Positions 26,571 to 36,081 are shown, counted from the first letter of the stretch. The stretch is 64,000 nucleotides of DNA from Bifidobacterium ruminantium DSM 6489 (GCF_000770925.1 NZ_JDTK01000004.1:1-64000), one strand, 5' to 3'. Numbers and translations are program-made. The notes: generated from the sequence alone by a model not told the origin.

Positions 26571-27776
26571 TCAGTCCATCTTTGGAAACGATTGTGCTCG
26601 ATACGCGAGCAGACCGTCGATGAACCGTGCAAGACCCTCGATCATGCGTGCACGCGGACAGGCCACGTTGATACGCACGAAATCATGACCGTTGCCACCA
26701 TATTCGGAACCCTCGGAGAACATCACCTTATGCTCGCGCTTGAGATGATCGCACAACGCATCCGTGTCATGCGTGATGGCCGAACAGTCGACCCACAACA
26801 GGTAGGTGGCATGTCCTTCGACCATGATGATGCGCCGGTCGGCCGGCACCGAAGCGTTGTATTTGTCGAACATCGCACGCGCGGTCGCCTTGTTGCCGGC
26901 CAGATAGGCTCGTAATTCGTTCAGCCACGGTTCGCCCTCATTGAACGCGGCCAGGGTGGCGTCCATGGCGAAGGCGTTCGGCTCCGCCACCTCATCGGTG
27001 TTCAAAGCTCGCCACACCTTATGACGCAGCACCGGATTCGGAATCATCACGGCCGCGGAATTCAGTCCTGCGATGTTGAACGTTTTGGTCGGAGCCATGC
27101 AGGTCACCGAATTCATCGCGCAATGCTCACCCACCGAGGCGAACGGCACGTAATCGAAACCCGGATCGGTCAGATCGCAGTGAATCTCATCGCTGACCAC
27201 CGTCACATGATGCTTCCAGCACAGTTCGCCGATACGTTCCAAAGTCTCACAATCCCAAATACGGTCGATCGGATTATGCGGGTTGCACAGAATCATCAGC
27301 GTGGTCTGCGGGTCGGCGAGTTTCGTTTCGAAATCAGCCCAATCGATCTCGTAATGTCCTTCGCCGTCATAGGCGAGCGGCGATTCAAGCACACGGCAGC
27401 CATTGTTGAGAATCGAATTGAAGAAGATGTTGTAGACCGGCGTCATGATCACGACGTTCTCGTTCGGCGTGGTGAGTTTCCTGACCATGCTGGAGATCGC
27501 CGGCACCACACCGGTGCAGAACACCAGCGAGTCCGGGTCGATGGCAAGCCCATGACGGCGTCCCCACCAATCCACGTACGCCTGATTCCATTCTGGCGGC
27601 ACGATCGAATAGCCGAAAACGCCATGCTCGACGCGCTGACGCAACGCCTCGCGGATTACGGGCGCGGTCTGGAAATCCATATCCGCCACCCACATGGGCA
27701 GCGCGTCGCCAGCCTCCTCCCATTTGAGCGAGTACGTGCCGGAACGGTCGATCGGAGTATCGAAATCGTAAGTCAT
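26571..27776 (-). CDS. MalY/PatB-type aminotransferase (cystathionine beta-lyase)
   Basis: 401-residue PLP enzyme of fold type I. The Schiff-base lysine is in MAPTKTFNIAGL near residue 230; other motifs are GYSIVPPEWNQAYVDWWGRRHG, CNPHNPIDRIW, VVSDEIHCDL and the C-terminal phosphate-binding arginine in FVRINVACPR. PatB/MalY proteins cleave C-S bonds of cystathionine or related thioethers, giving homocysteine or volatile thiols; some are regulatory. TAGGAT stands 7 nt before ATG 27776 and no ribosome site is visible, so the mRNA is probably leaderless. Confidence 0.9.
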   Translation of the reverse strand: MTYDFDTPIDRSGTYSLKWEEAGDALPMWVADMDFQTAPVIREALRQRVEHGVFGYSIVPPEWNQAYVDWWGRRHGLAIDPDSLVFCTGVVPAISSMVRKLTTPNENVVIMTPVYNIFFNSILNNGCRVLESPLAYDGEGHYEIDWADFETKLADPQTTLMILCNPHNPIDRIWDCETLERIGELCWKHHVTVVSDEIHCDLTDPGFDYVPFASVGEHCAMNSVTCMAPTKTFNIAGLNSAAVMIPNPVLRHKVWRALNTDEVAEPNAFAMDATLAAFNEGEPWLNELRAYLAGNKATARAMFDKYNASVPADRRIIMVEGHATYLLWVDCSAITHDTDALCDHLKREHKVMFSEGSEYGGNGHDFVRINVACPRARMIEGLARFIDGLLAYRAQSFPKMD

Positions 27777-27783
27777 ACCGCCA

Positions 27784-27789
27784 ATCCTA
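27784..27789 (-). promoter_or_regulatory. -10 box (TAGGAT) of leaderless malY-type gene
   Basis: TAGGAT, 7 nt (TGGCGGT), ATG 27776. It lies just before the DUF3737 stop codon (27797-27799, minus), in the 20-nt gap between the genes. Confidence 0.5.
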
Positions 27790-27796
27790 CCTACTG

Positions 27797-28687
27797 TTAT
27801 GCGGCGTCGGCTGTCACGATCGTCGTGGCCGTCGGATCGATTTTCGCCGGATCGAGCGTCAGCTCGTTGATATGGTCGGCGCGAATCGTGCCGGACGAAG
27901 GATTGAACACGCTGTCGATCGTGCCGCGCACGTCGGCATCGACGGAGGAATATTCGAACGCGAGCGTCGTATTGACGAGCCGGCAGTCACGCAACACCAG
28001 ATGGTCCACGTAGCACAGGCCCTGCAGGCTTTCGATCGTACAGTTCTCGAACGTCACGTTACGCGAGTTCCACGCTAGATACTCGCCGGAAATGAACGAA
28101 TCGCGCACCGTCACGTTCTCACAGTTCCAGAAACAATCCTTCGAAATCAGACGGGAATTGGAAATCTCCACGTTCCTTGCGCCATCGAACGGATAATTGC
28201 CCACCAAACGTAGGTTGTCGGCTTTCACATCCGCGCAATTCATCGCCAGATAGTCGCCATGCGCGCTCACATTGTCCAACGTCACGCCGGAACAGGCCCA
28301 CAATGTCTCCTCGGCGTTGACGAAATCCACGTTGCGTAACGTCACGTCATGGCAGCGGCGGAAATTCTTCGGCGCCTCGATCGTTGAATCCTCCACCGTG
28401 ATATGGTCCGTGTACCATACGCCCGCACGTGCCATCTCAAACCACGTGCAGTCCTTCGCATCGATATCCGAGCAATACCACAGCGGATACTTCCATTTGA
28501 ACGAGCTCGACCTCAGTTCGATGTCATGGGCATGCTTCAACGGCGATTCGCCATCGTCGAAAATCGTATCGATGTACCGGCGGTCATGCGCGAAGAACTC
28601 CGCGCGCTCGCCGGTGAGGAACGCCTGGCGGGTTTCGGACATGTCCTGCTCCGCAGCGGATGTAAATGTATCTGGAGTGTTATTCAC
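27797..28687 (-). CDS. DUF3737 protein, right-handed beta-helix
   Basis: 296-residue member of DUF3737. The sequence is a run of short repeated turns (for example DVTLRNVDFVN, GVTLDNVSAHG, NVEISNSRLIS, NVTVRDSFIS, NVTFENCTIES), typical of a right-handed parallel beta-helix, with many conserved Trp/Cys/Asn positions (WNCENV, LAWNSRNV). No signal peptide, so cytoplasmic. Function unknown. GTG 28687 is chosen because AAGGAG lies 6 nt upstream; ATG 28702 would place that ribosome site inside the gene. An 18-bp perfect palindrome at 28725-28742 lies upstream. Confidence 0.85.
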   Translation of the reverse strand: MNNTPDTFTSAAEQDMSETRQAFLTGERAEFFAHDRRYIDTIFDDGESPLKHAHDIELRSSSFKWKYPLWYCSDIDAKDCTWFEMARAGVWYTDHITVEDSTIEAPKNFRRCHDVTLRNVDFVNAEETLWACSGVTLDNVSAHGDYLAMNCADVKADNLRLVGNYPFDGARNVEISNSRLISKDCFWNCENVTVRDSFISGEYLAWNSRNVTFENCTIESLQGLCYVDHLVLRDCRLVNTTLAFEYSSVDADVRGTIDSVFNPSSGTIRADHINELTLDPAKIDPTATTIVTADAA

Positions 28688-28724
28688 CGTATGCTCCTTC
28701 ATGCTCTGTTGGAAGAGACTAGGA

Positions 28725-28742
28725 ACTTCAAGTACTTGAAGT
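28725..28742. promoter_or_regulatory. 18-bp perfect palindrome, candidate operator
   Basis: ACTTCAAGTACTTGAAGT is a perfect 18-bp palindrome ending 37 nt upstream of the chosen DUF3737 start (15 nt more than to the ATG). Perfect spacer-free symmetry of this length is typical of sites for dimeric regulators such as MarR- or HxlR-type proteins; no such gene is adjacent. Confidence 0.55.
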
Positions 28743-28748
28743 CAAACA

Positions 28749-28783
28749 GGGAGCCACGTTCGTCTGGAACGAACACGGCTCCC
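28749..28783 (-). terminator. Terminator of the NAD(P)H oxidoreductase gene
   Basis: 28749-28763 pairs with 28769-28783 (loop 5) over 15 positions with two mismatches, beginning GGGAGCC and ending GGCTCCC. It sits 42 nt beyond the stop of the minus-strand oxidoreductase gene. Confidence 0.65.
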
Positions 28784-28824
28784 TGCGGAAAATCGGGAAA
28801 TGCGCGCCGAAACAGGCAGAGGAA

Positions 28825-29340
28825 TCAGCCGATCAGCGCTGCCGGATACTTCGCCACGGCGGCGTCGATCTGCTCATCGGTGGACGTGGCGACGCCTTGG
28901 ATGAGGAACGGCTTCAGATATGTGGCATGCGTATGACGGAACGTGGTCTCGAACGGGGAAAGCAGCTCCTCCATGGTGCGCACATGGCTGCCTTCACTCG
29001 TGTAGGAGTCCGCCGGAGAGCCGGTGGACACGGCCAACATGAACTCCTTGCCTTCGAGCGCCCGCCCGCCGCCGTAGGCCCAGCCGGCCTTGATCACGTC
29101 ATCCTCCCACTGCTTGAGCAGCGCGGGGGAGCTGTACCAGTAGAACGGGAACTGCAGCACGATGCGGTCATGCGTTTCGATGAGCTCCTGCTCATGTTCG
29201 ACGTTGATTTTGAAGTCGGTATATGCGGCGTACTCGTCCATCACGGTCACGTCGCCGGTCTCGTTGGCCGCGTCCATGAGCTTGCGGTTGACCTGCGATT
29301 TTTCCAGATGCGGGTGGAATACCAGTACCAGTGTCTTCAT
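28825..29340 (-). CDS. NAD(P)H-dependent oxidoreductase (flavodoxin-like fold)
   Basis: 171-residue FMN-dependent quinone reductase of the flavodoxin_2/KefF-like group. Motifs are [19 protein letters not shown], the substrate-pocket [25 protein letters not shown] and the glycine loop [21 protein letters not shown]. Such proteins perform two-electron reduction of quinones or electrophiles. AAGGAG lies 7 nt before ATG 29340. It is separated from DUF3737 by a terminator and the palindrome, so it is probably its own unit. Confidence 0.88.
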   Translation of the reverse strand: MKTLVLVFHPHLEKSQVNRKLMDAANETGDVTVMDEYAAYTDFKINVEHEQELIETHDRIVLQFPFYWYSSPALLKQWEDDVIKAGWAYGGGRALEGKEFMLAVSTGSPADSYTSEGSHVRTMEELLSPFETTFRHTHATYLKPFLIQGVATSTDEQIDAAVAKYPAALIG

Positions 29341-29578
29341 TCATGCTCCTTGTCCAAAGGTTTTTCGTTACGTTCCAGTATGCAGCATGATAATCTCGTC
29401 GCGCATGCTTTGTACGTAATTCGTCGATGTCCACGCGCCGATACGGTTGCGCATGGTTTGTCGGGGTCGGCGATAGTATGTTGGCCGTCGTTGTGGCGCG
29501 TCGGGGTATATCAGGGCGCGGCAAGAGAAGGCATGAGAAGAGAAGCATGGGAACGGACGGAAGAAGGGCTGATATTTA
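29341..29578. other. Divergent promoter region, oxidoreductase / azlC
   Basis: 238 nt with no recognised gene. TAGTAT at about 29474 and TATATC near 29507 are possible -10 boxes for azlC. A short direct repeat GCGCATGSTTTGT occurs twice (near 29401 and 29450). Confidence 0.3.
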
Positions 29579-30355
29579 ATGGTGCGGACGCAGAACAGGA
29601 ACGCCGTCATGGGCAAGGCGTTCAGAACGGCGTTGCCGCGGACGTCGCCGGTCTGCATCAGCTTTTTCCTTCTGGCGTTGTCGTACGGCGTGCTGATGGG
29701 CACGCGCGGCTTTTCGTTCCTGTGGCCCATGTGCATGAGCGCGTTCATCTTCACCGGTTCCATGGAATTCGTCACCGTGAATCTGCTGGTGTCCGCGTTC
29801 AACCCGTTCGTCACGTTCATGCTGGCCGTCATGCTCGGCACTCGTCATCTGTTCTACGGCATCTCCATGCTCGGCCGGTTCAAGAACATGGGCGCCAAGA
29901 AGCCGTATCTCATTTTCTCGTTGTGCGACGAGACCTTCGCCATCGACAACGGCACCATCATTGCGGCCGACGTCGATCGCGGATGGTTCTACTTCTTCGT
30001 CGGCCTGCTCAACCAGTCATCATGGGTGGCCGGCGCCACGCTTGGCGGCCTTCTCGGAGAACGCATCACCTTCAACACCTCCGGTCTCGACTTCATCATG
30101 ACCGCCATGTTCGCCGTCATTTTCGTGGATCAATGGCTGACCACGAAACGCAAAAGCCACATGGCCGCGCTTACCGGCATAGCGGTGCCCGCGATCTGTC
30201 TGGGGGTGTTCGGCGCCGACAATTTCATGATCCCATCCCTGATCGCCATGCTCGTCATGTTCATTCTGCTGCGGCCATACCTGGACGACCTGAAGATCGA
30301 CAAGACGGACGGGGAGAACGAAACGAACAACGCGGACAAGGAGACGAACGCATGA
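29579..30355 (+). CDS. azlC: AzlC-family amino acid exporter, large subunit
   Basis: 258-residue membrane protein of the AzlC/LIV-E family; with AzlD it exports branched-chain amino acids or analogues. About six or seven hydrophobic segments; family blocks are [50 protein letters not shown] and [17 protein letters not shown]. The hydrophilic C-terminal tail ([18 protein letters not shown]) is unusual and contains the AAGGAG that serves as ribosome site for azlD. The stop overlaps the azlD start as ATGA. Confidence 0.9.
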   Translation: MVRTQNRNAVMGKAFRTALPRTSPVCISFFLLALSYGVLMGTRGFSFLWPMCMSAFIFTGSMEFVTVNLLVSAFNPFVTFMLAVMLGTRHLFYGISMLGRFKNMGAKKPYLIFSLCDETFAIDNGTIIAADVDRGWFYFFVGLLNQSSWVAGATLGGLLGERITFNTSGLDFIMTAMFAVIFVDQWLTTKRKSHMAALTGIAVPAICLGVFGADNFMIPSLIAMLVMFILLRPYLDDLKIDKTDGENETNNADKETNA

Positions 30356-30690
30356 TGATCATGACCACGTGGCAAGGCGTCATCACCATCATCATGGCGA
30401 TGCTCGGCACCATGCTGACACGTTTCCTGCCGTTCCTGCTGTTCCCCGAATCGAAGGAACCGCCGCGTTTCATCACCTACCTGGGCACCGTCCTGCCGTA
30501 TGCCATGACAGGCCTGCTTGTCGTGTACTCGCTCAAAGGAGTGCACCTGACGTCAGGCAGCCACGGCATTCCCGAATTGTTGGCGATTATCGCAATCGCC
30601 CTGCTGCACATATGGAAAAGGAACATGCTGCTGTCGATCGCCGGCGGCACCGCCGTCTATATGCTGCTGGTACAGCTGGTTTTCTCTTAA
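30352..30690 (+). CDS. azlD: AzlD-family amino acid exporter, small subunit
   Basis: 112-residue membrane partner of AzlC, with four hydrophobic segments. Conserved positions: an early [10 protein letters not shown] motif near residue 24, [21 protein letters not shown], and a final [12 protein letters not shown]. The start is ATG 30352, overlapping the azlC stop, with GGAG about 9 nt upstream; the open frame extends far upstream inside other genes and must be cut here. Role inferred from the azlCD pairing. Confidence 0.9.
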   Translation: MMIMTTWQGVITIIMAMLGTMLTRFLPFLLFPESKEPPRFITYLGTVLPYAMTGLLVVYSLKGVHLTSGSHGIPELLAIIAIALLHIWKRNMLLSIAGGTAVYMLLVQLVFS

Positions 30691-30720
30691 GACGGCTTCC
30701 GCCTGTGCTTGGCATTGCGA

Positions 30721-31941
30721 TTACCTGGCGAGCCCCATCTCGTATTTGAGCGTCATCACACGAATGGCGGATTGCTGCACCTTCCGCGCGAACGTCGCAT
30801 CGCCGGCCGCTTTGGCGTTCAATCCGTCCAACACCGGCTGCACGTAGGAAGAGGCGCCGATACATGCCAAATCGCCGCCGGCTTCGACCAGCCGCACACC
30901 CAAATCACTCGGCTGCACGCCACTCAAAGCCGTTGCGGACAGGGAATCGGAAGTGACGACGCCTTGGAAGCCGATTTTCCCGCGCAGATAGCCGGTGACC
31001 AGCGTTGATGAGAACACGGCCGGATTATTCGGATCGATCGCCTGATATGTGGCCAAAGACATCATCACCATCGAAGGGCTTGCCTCCAACGTGCTGTTGA
31101 ACGCGCTGATTTCCGGACCATCCAACGTGGTGGTGGTGTCGAGGATGCCGTTCGCGGTGAAATCGGTATTGCCGGTCACCGATCCCAAACCCGGATAATG
31201 TTTGATGGCGCTGCCTACCCCCGAATCGGACATGCCCTGTATGAACGCTTTCGCATGGTCCGCATTGCCGGCCGGATCAAGACCGAAATCACGGTACAGC
31301 GCACCGATCGGGGCATTCGATGAACGGTCCACGGTCACCGTGCCGACGACCGGCGCCAGATCCACATTGATGCCTGCGGATTTGAGCTGTGCGCCCCAGG
31401 TCGCGGCCGATTGGCGCAGTTGGGCGGTGTCCATCGTTCCCTGATCGGTGGCTGACGGCATGGTGTCGAAACCGTTTCCGCTCAAATGCTGCACTGAACC
31501 GCCCTCCTGGTCGGTAGTCATCAGCAGCCGATTATTGGAAGGGGCATATGATTGCAATTCGGACGTCGCGGCTGAAACCCCGGTTGTGCCGGAATTCCAA
31601 TTGCCGATGATCAACACCGAGCCGACATGCTGGTCGACGATGAGGTCGCGCAATGTGGATGGGTCGGATCCGGCTGGCAACGGTGCCATCACCAGCTGGC
31701 CTATCCGCTCGTCGAGAGTCATGGCATCGACGGCGCGTACCGCCTTACCGTGCGGAGAATCGTCCGTAACGGATGGAACCGCGGATTTTCCAAGGGGGCT
31801 ATGCGTGATTTCCGTATCGGGCATGGAAGTGGGGAAGTCGGAACCGACATCGCCGGAACATGCCGACAACGTCAGTGGGAGCGCCATGACGCACCCGATT
31901 GCCACGAAGCGTCTGAAAGGAATGCGGAACCTCTTCTTCAC
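30721..31941 (-). CDS. Glycoside hydrolase family 3 lipoprotein (beta-N-acetylhexosaminidase-like)
   Basis: 406 residues. The N-terminus is a lipoprotein signal: KKRFRIPFRR, a hydrophobic stretch, and lipobox LSAC. A GH3 N-terminal barrel follows, with LDERIGQLVMAPL, TTDQEGGSVQHL, the NagZ-like KHYPGLGSVTGNTDF loop and the nucleophile aspartate probably in VVTSDSL. There is no GH3 C-terminal domain, as in NagZ. The substrate may be peptidoglycan GlcNAc linkages or another hexosaminide. The histidine of the NagZ catalytic loop DSH is not clearly present (NTDF). GTG 31941 fits a leaderless start with GATAAT 6 nt upstream. Confidence 0.83.
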   Translation of the reverse strand: MKKRFRIPFRRFVAIGCVMALPLTLSACSGDVGSDFPTSMPDTEITHSPLGKSAVPSVTDDSPHGKAVRAVDAMTLDERIGQLVMAPLPAGSDPSTLRDLIVDQHVGSVLIIGNWNSGTTGVSAATSELQSYAPSNNRLLMTTDQEGGSVQHLSGNGFDTMPSATDQGTMDTAQLRQSAATWGAQLKSAGINVDLAPVVGTVTVDRSSNAPIGALYRDFGLDPAGNADHAKAFIQGMSDSGVGSAIKHYPGLGSVTGNTDFTANGILDTTTTLDGPEISAFNSTLEASPSMVMMSLATYQAIDPNNPAVFSSTLVTGYLRGKIGFQGVVTSDSLSATALSGVQPSDLGVRLVEAGGDLACIGASSYVQPVLDGLNAKAAGDATFARKVQQSAIRVMTLKYEMGLAR

Positions 31942-31947
31942 GCGGCC

Positions 31948-31953
31948 ATTATC
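31948..31953 (-). promoter_or_regulatory. -10 box (GATAAT) of the GH3 lipoprotein gene
   Basis: TGTGATAAT, then 6 nt, then GTG 31941. No ribosome site precedes this GTG, nor the alternative ATG at 31971. Confidence 0.45.
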
Positions 31954-32107
31954 ACATATGAGGTCGTCCATATGCGGTCGTCGAGGGTGCCGGTACGGTG
32001 CCGGCCATCCTGTCCGCGTCTCTGCTTGGAAAATCCGGAGAATGAAGGATTCAGCCTACGGATGGATTCGTTCGGCTGCCGGCATAACGGCGTTCCCCGC
32101 CTGTCGC

Positions 32108-32113
32108 TAGGCT
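32108..32113 (+). promoter_or_regulatory. -10 box (TAGGCT) of the UPF0182 gene
   Basis: TAGGCT, 6 nt (GTTAGC), ATG 32120; no ribosome site. The gap 31942-32119 is a divergent promoter region. Confidence 0.4.
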
Positions 32114-32119
32114 GTTAGC

Positions 32120-35100
32120 ATGTCTTTCTTTGATATGTTTGGCTCCATGTTCGATCCCGAGGACGGCTCGGATCGTGCCGGCGGACAGCGCTCCCGTAGG
32201 CGCGACAACGACGATCCGATCATTCTGAACGTCGAGACGGACGGCGGGGACGATCCTCGCCGATCGGCGAATGTTCCCCCGAAAAAACCTTCGGGTCCCC
32301 GCATCACCAGCAGACCGGATCGGCCGCGGAAGCCGTCGAACGGCAGCAGAATCCTCATCGGCGTGGTGCTGACGCTCGCCATCGTCATTGGACTGTTCTT
32401 CGCGCTTGCGCAATTCATCACCGATGTCATGTGGTACGGCCAGCTCGGCTTCCAGAGTGTCATCTGGACGCAGCTCGGCACCAGGGTCGGTCTGTGGCTG
32501 GCCTACGCGGTGCTGCTTGCGGCGGTCGGATATGTTTCCGCCACGCTGGCGATCCGCGCCCGTCCTGATGCCGCCGACGGCTCCACCATTCGTGTGAACG
32601 GCGACACCATCGAAATCGGCAAAAGTGTGAGCTCCAAGCGCGCCCGTCGCATCGCCGTGGTCATTTCCCTGATCGTCGGACTGGTGTTCGGCTCCCAGTT
32701 CAATGCCAACTGGTCCGAGATCCTGCTCATGTTCAACGCGCAGAGTTTTGGCACCAAGGATCCGCAGTTCGGCATCGACAACGGTTTCTATGTGTTCGTG
32801 CTTCCTGGTCTGAGGCTCATCATGTCGGCGGTTTCGCTGCTGCTGCTTGCGGGCATTATCTTCTCCGTCGTCACCCACGTGCTTATGGGCGGCATTCGTT
32901 TCACCATGCCGGTACACGGCCGCGGCCTGTTCCATATCACGAAGCGCGCCCGTCGCCAGATCGGCATCTGGCTGATGCTCAACATGTTCGCGTGGGCGGC
33001 CAACCAAGTACTGGGAGTGTTCTCCCATCTGACCGAACAGGGCAGCCGCATCACCGGTGCCACCTACACCACAGTGAACGCCACCATCCCTGTCACGTTC
33101 ATCATGGCCGCCATCACCGCGCTGCTTGGCGTCGTGCTGGGCGTGTGGATCATGAAGTCGCATGCGTTGGAGGGCTCCGCACCTATCGCGGCCCGCGCCT
33201 CCGAGGCGTTCAAGGCGTGGAAGGTACCGACCGTGGCCATTGCCTCCGCCATCGTGGTGAGCTTGGTACTTACCGTGGCCTGGCCTGTTCTACTCCAACG
33301 TTTCCGTGTCAATCCGAACGCGCAGGAGATGGAATCCCCCTACATCCAGCGCAATATCGATGCCACCCGCGCGGCGTATGGTCTGGACAAGATTAAGACC
33401 GAACAGTACAAGGCCACCACCGAAGGCGAGGAAGGCGCGTTGGCCGATTCCGCCGAATCGACCGCGCAGATCCGTCTGCTCGACCCGCAGATCGTTTCCC
33501 CGACGTTCAAGCAGTTGCAGCAGTCGAAGCAGTACTACACGTTCGCCGACACAGTCGCGGTCGACAAGTACGACATCGACGGCGTCAGCCAGGATACGGT
33601 GATTGCCGCCCGCGAACTTGATCTGGACGGTCTCGACAACCGCAACTGGGTCAATGACCATACCGTGTACACGCATGGCTACGGAGTGGTCGCGGCTTAC
33701 GGCAACAAAGTGACAGCCGACGGCCAGCCGAAGTTCTTCGAAGCCGGCATCCCCACCCAAGGCAAGCTTACGGACAGCGAGAAGTACGAGCCGCGCATCT
33801 ACTTCTCCCCGAACGCCACGGAGTATTCAATCGTCGGCGCTCCGGAAGGCACCAAATCATGGGAGTTTGATTACCCGACCGGTTCGGAGGGAGCCACCAA
33901 CACCTTCGATGGCGACGGCGGTCCGAAGATTGGCAACATCTTCTCGCGCCTGTTGTATGCCATCCGCTTCGGTTCCGATCAGATCTTGTTCTCCAATCGA
34001 GTGAACGCCGATTCGCAGATCCTGTACGATCGTTCCCCGAAGGAGCGCGTGGCCAAGGTGGCGCCGTATCTGACGCTTGACGGACGCGTGTATCCAGCGG
34101 TGGTGGACGGTCGCGTCAAGTGGATCGTCGACGGCTACACCACGTCGGACGCTTATCCGTATTCGCAGATGACCGATCTGGGCGAGGCCACCAAGGACTC
34201 CACGACGGAATCCTCCGCTACGGTAAGCAGCCTGAGCTCGAAGAACGCCAACTACATCCGAAATTCCGTGAAGGCCACCGTGGACGCATACGACGGCTCC
34301 GTCGACCTGTACGTATGGGACCAGTCCGATCCGGTCATCAAAGCCTGGGAGAAGATCTTCCCCGACCAGTACCACCAGCTGTCGGAGATCTCCGGTGACC
34401 TGATGAGCCACATGCGATATCCGGAAAGCCTGTTCAAGGTGCAGCGTGAGCTGCTGGCCAAATATCACGTTTCCAGCGCTAACCAGTTCTTCTCCGGCGA
34501 GGATTTCTGGCAGACGCCGGTCGACCCGACCGAATCGCAGCAGGCCCAGCAGCGTGACATCCTGCAGCCGCCGTACTACCTGACATTGCAGACCGGAGGC
34601 TCAAGCGAACCCGTGTTCTCGCTGACGTCGTCGTACATCCCCGCCGGCACGTCCACCAGGGAGATCCTGACCGGATTCCTGTCGGTCGATTCCGACGCCG
34701 GGCACGACAAGGGAAAGATCGGCTCGAACTACGGCACCATACGATTGCAGGAGCTGCCGAAGGATTCCAACGTGCCGGGGCCGGGCCAGGCGCAGAATAA
34801 CTTCAACGCGTCCGCCGACGTGTCCAAGGAGCTCAACCTGCTCGAATCCGGTTCCACCAACGTGCAACGCGGTAATCTGCTCACCCTGCCTCTCGGTGGT
34901 GGTCTGGTTTACGTGCAGCCGGTCTACGTCAAATCGTCCGGTTCCACCAGCTTCCCGCTACTTAAGAAGGTGCTGGTGGCCTTCGGCGACCAGGTCGGTT
35001 TCGCCGACACCTTGGATGAGGCACTGGACCAAGTGTTCGGAGGTGATTCCGGAGCATCGGCCGGCGATGCCGAGAACGCTGGGGATTCCGACAGTAAGTC

Positions 35101-35365
35101 GGGCGACGGGAAGAACGATTCCTCCGGCGGCAAGACGGCCGACGGCAAATCGAACGACTCTTCCTCTACGGGTGACGATACGGCCGGTGATGACGGCAAT
35201 TCGTCCTCCACTATGAGCACTGACCTGAAGAACGCGCTCAACGACGCCTCACAAGCCATGAAGGATTCCGACGCGGCCATGAGAAAGGGCGACTGGTCCG
35301 CCTATGGCGAAGCACAGAAGAAGCTTCAGGAGGCATTGGACAAGGCCATCGAACTCGAACAGTGA
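32120..35365 (+). CDS. UPF0182 family large membrane protein
   Basis: 1081-residue member of UPF0182, conserved in actinobacteria and of unknown function. A soluble basic/acidic N-terminus (about 75 residues) is followed by seven hydrophobic segments to about residue 400, then a very large extracytoplasmic domain. Conserved stretches include TDVMWYGQLGFQSVIWTQLG, YIQRNIDATRAAYGL and NLFSRLLYAIRFG-like NIFSRLLYAIRFG. The last 110 residues are low-complexity (D, S, G, K rich) ending in a short alpha-helical QAMKDSDAAMRKGDWSAYG motif found in the family C-terminus. It is monocistronic, followed by a terminator at 35395-35429. Confidence 0.93.
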   Translation: MSFFDMFGSMFDPEDGSDRAGGQRSRRRDNDDPIILNVETDGGDDPRRSANVPPKKPSGPRITSRPDRPRKPSNGSRILIGVVLTLAIVIGLFFALAQFITDVMWYGQLGFQSVIWTQLGTRVGLWLAYAVLLAAVGYVSATLAIRARPDAADGSTIRVNGDTIEIGKSVSSKRARRIAVVISLIVGLVFGSQFNANWSEILLMFNAQSFGTKDPQFGIDNGFYVFVLPGLRLIMSAVSLLLLAGIIFSVVTHVLMGGIRFTMPVHGRGLFHITKRARRQIGIWLMLNMFAWAANQVLGVFSHLTEQGSRITGATYTTVNATIPVTFIMAAITALLGVVLGVWIMKSHALEGSAPIAARASEAFKAWKVPTVAIASAIVVSLVLTVAWPVLLQRFRVNPNAQEMESPYIQRNIDATRAAYGLDKIKTEQYKATTEGEEGALADSAESTAQIRLLDPQIVSPTFKQLQQSKQYYTFADTVAVDKYDIDGVSQDTVIAARELDLDGLDNRNWVNDHTVYTHGYGVVAAYGNKVTADGQPKFFEAGIPTQGKLTDSEKYEPRIYFSPNATEYSIVGAPEGTKSWEFDYPTGSEGATNTFDGDGGPKIGNIFSRLLYAIRFGSDQILFSNRVNADSQILYDRSPKERVAKVAPYLTLDGRVYPAVVDGRVKWIVDGYTTSDAYPYSQMTDLGEATKDSTTESSATVSSLSSKNANYIRNSVKATVDAYDGSVDLYVWDQSDPVIKAWEKIFPDQYHQLSEISGDLMSHMRYPESLFKVQRELLAKYHVSSANQFFSGEDFWQTPVDPTESQQAQQRDILQPPYYLTLQTGGSSEPVFSLTSSYIPAGTSTREILTGFLSVDSDAGHDKGKIGSNYGTIRLQELPKDSNVPGPGQAQNNFNASADVSKELNLLESGSTNVQRGNLLTLPLGGGLVYVQPVYVKSSGSTSFPLLKKVLVAFGDQVGFADTLDEALDQVFGGDSGASAGDAENAGDSDSKSGDGKNDSSGGKTADGKSNDSSSTGDDTAGDDGNSSSTMSTDLKNALNDASQAMKDSDAAMRKGDWSAYGEAQKKLQEALDKAIELEQ

Positions 35366-35394
35366 TCCTCCGTTCGACATATAACGGCTAGACA

Positions 35395-35429
35395 GGGCCG
35401 GCTTCCCCGGGCAACAGGGAAGCCGGCCC
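35395..35429. terminator. Terminator after UPF0182 gene
   Basis: A perfect 13-bp stem, GGGCCGGCTTCCC (35395-35407) with 35417-35429, loop 9 nt, followed by TTGTCG. The next gene's -10 box follows 18 nt later. Confidence 0.8.
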
Positions 35430-35447
35430 TTGTCGTTCGCGGACGCG

Positions 35448-35453
35448 TATGCT
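35448..35453 (+). promoter_or_regulatory. -10 box (TATGCT) of leaderless GNAT gene
   Basis: TATGCT, 7 nt (GGAGCAC), ATG 35461. The position right after a strong terminator means this gene needs its own promoter. Confidence 0.55.
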
Positions 35454-35460
35454 GGAGCAC

Positions 35461-35973
35461 ATGGCCGAATACTCTTTCCGCATTGCGACACAGACCGACA
35501 TCCAAGCGATCACCGACATCTACAACGCCGCCGTCATCCGCGGAGGCTCGTCCGCGGACATCACGCCACGCACCTTCGAACAGCGCAAGGCATGGGTCGA
35601 ATCGCACCATGATCCGTACGCGGTGTTCGTCACCACCACGCCGAAGCCGGATGGTGGCGAAGAGGTCATCGGGTTCTCCGCTCTCTCCGTGTTCTACGAC
35701 CGCGCCGGATACGATGGTGTCACCGACCTCGCCTACTACATCGCGCCTGAATGGCAAGGCAGGGGAGCTGGCGTCTTCACGCTGTCCGGACTGCTCGACG
35801 AATGCCGAAACCGGCACATGCGCAAGGCCTGTGGCATCATCTTTGCCGACAACAAGGGATCCATCGCGTTGATGAGGCGCTTCGGCTTCACGCAATTCGG
35901 ACTCATGCCCCAGGCGGCTACGGATTCCACCGGCACCATGCGGGATATGAGCTACTGGTATCTCGACCTGTAA
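35461..35973 (+). CDS. GNAT-family N-acetyltransferase
   Basis: 170-residue acyltransferase of the GNAT fold, resembling the phosphinothricin/MnaT (amino acid) acetyltransferases: it begins FRIATQTDIQAITDIYNAAV, has DLAYYIAPEWQGRGAGVFTLSGLLDEC (motif A with the Q/R-x-x-G-x-G/A acetyl-CoA loop QGRGAG) and FADNKGSIALMRRFGF (motif B). Substrate unknown, perhaps methionine derivatives or other small amines. The start ATG 35461 has TATGCT 7 nt before it; an ATG at 35449 overlaps that box. Confidence 0.87.
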   Translation: MAEYSFRIATQTDIQAITDIYNAAVIRGGSSADITPRTFEQRKAWVESHHDPYAVFVTTTPKPDGGEEVIGFSALSVFYDRAGYDGVTDLAYYIAPEWQGRGAGVFTLSGLLDECRNRHMRKACGIIFADNKGSIALMRRFGFTQFGLMPQAATDSTGTMRDMSYWYLDL

Positions 35974-36081
35974 GCACCTGTCAGTAAAATTTTCGCGGTT
36001 ATCAAGACGAAGGCATTGAGCGCCGTGCGAGAATGCGGAATAAAAACGCATAGAACACGAACAGAGGAATGGACGATTTCG

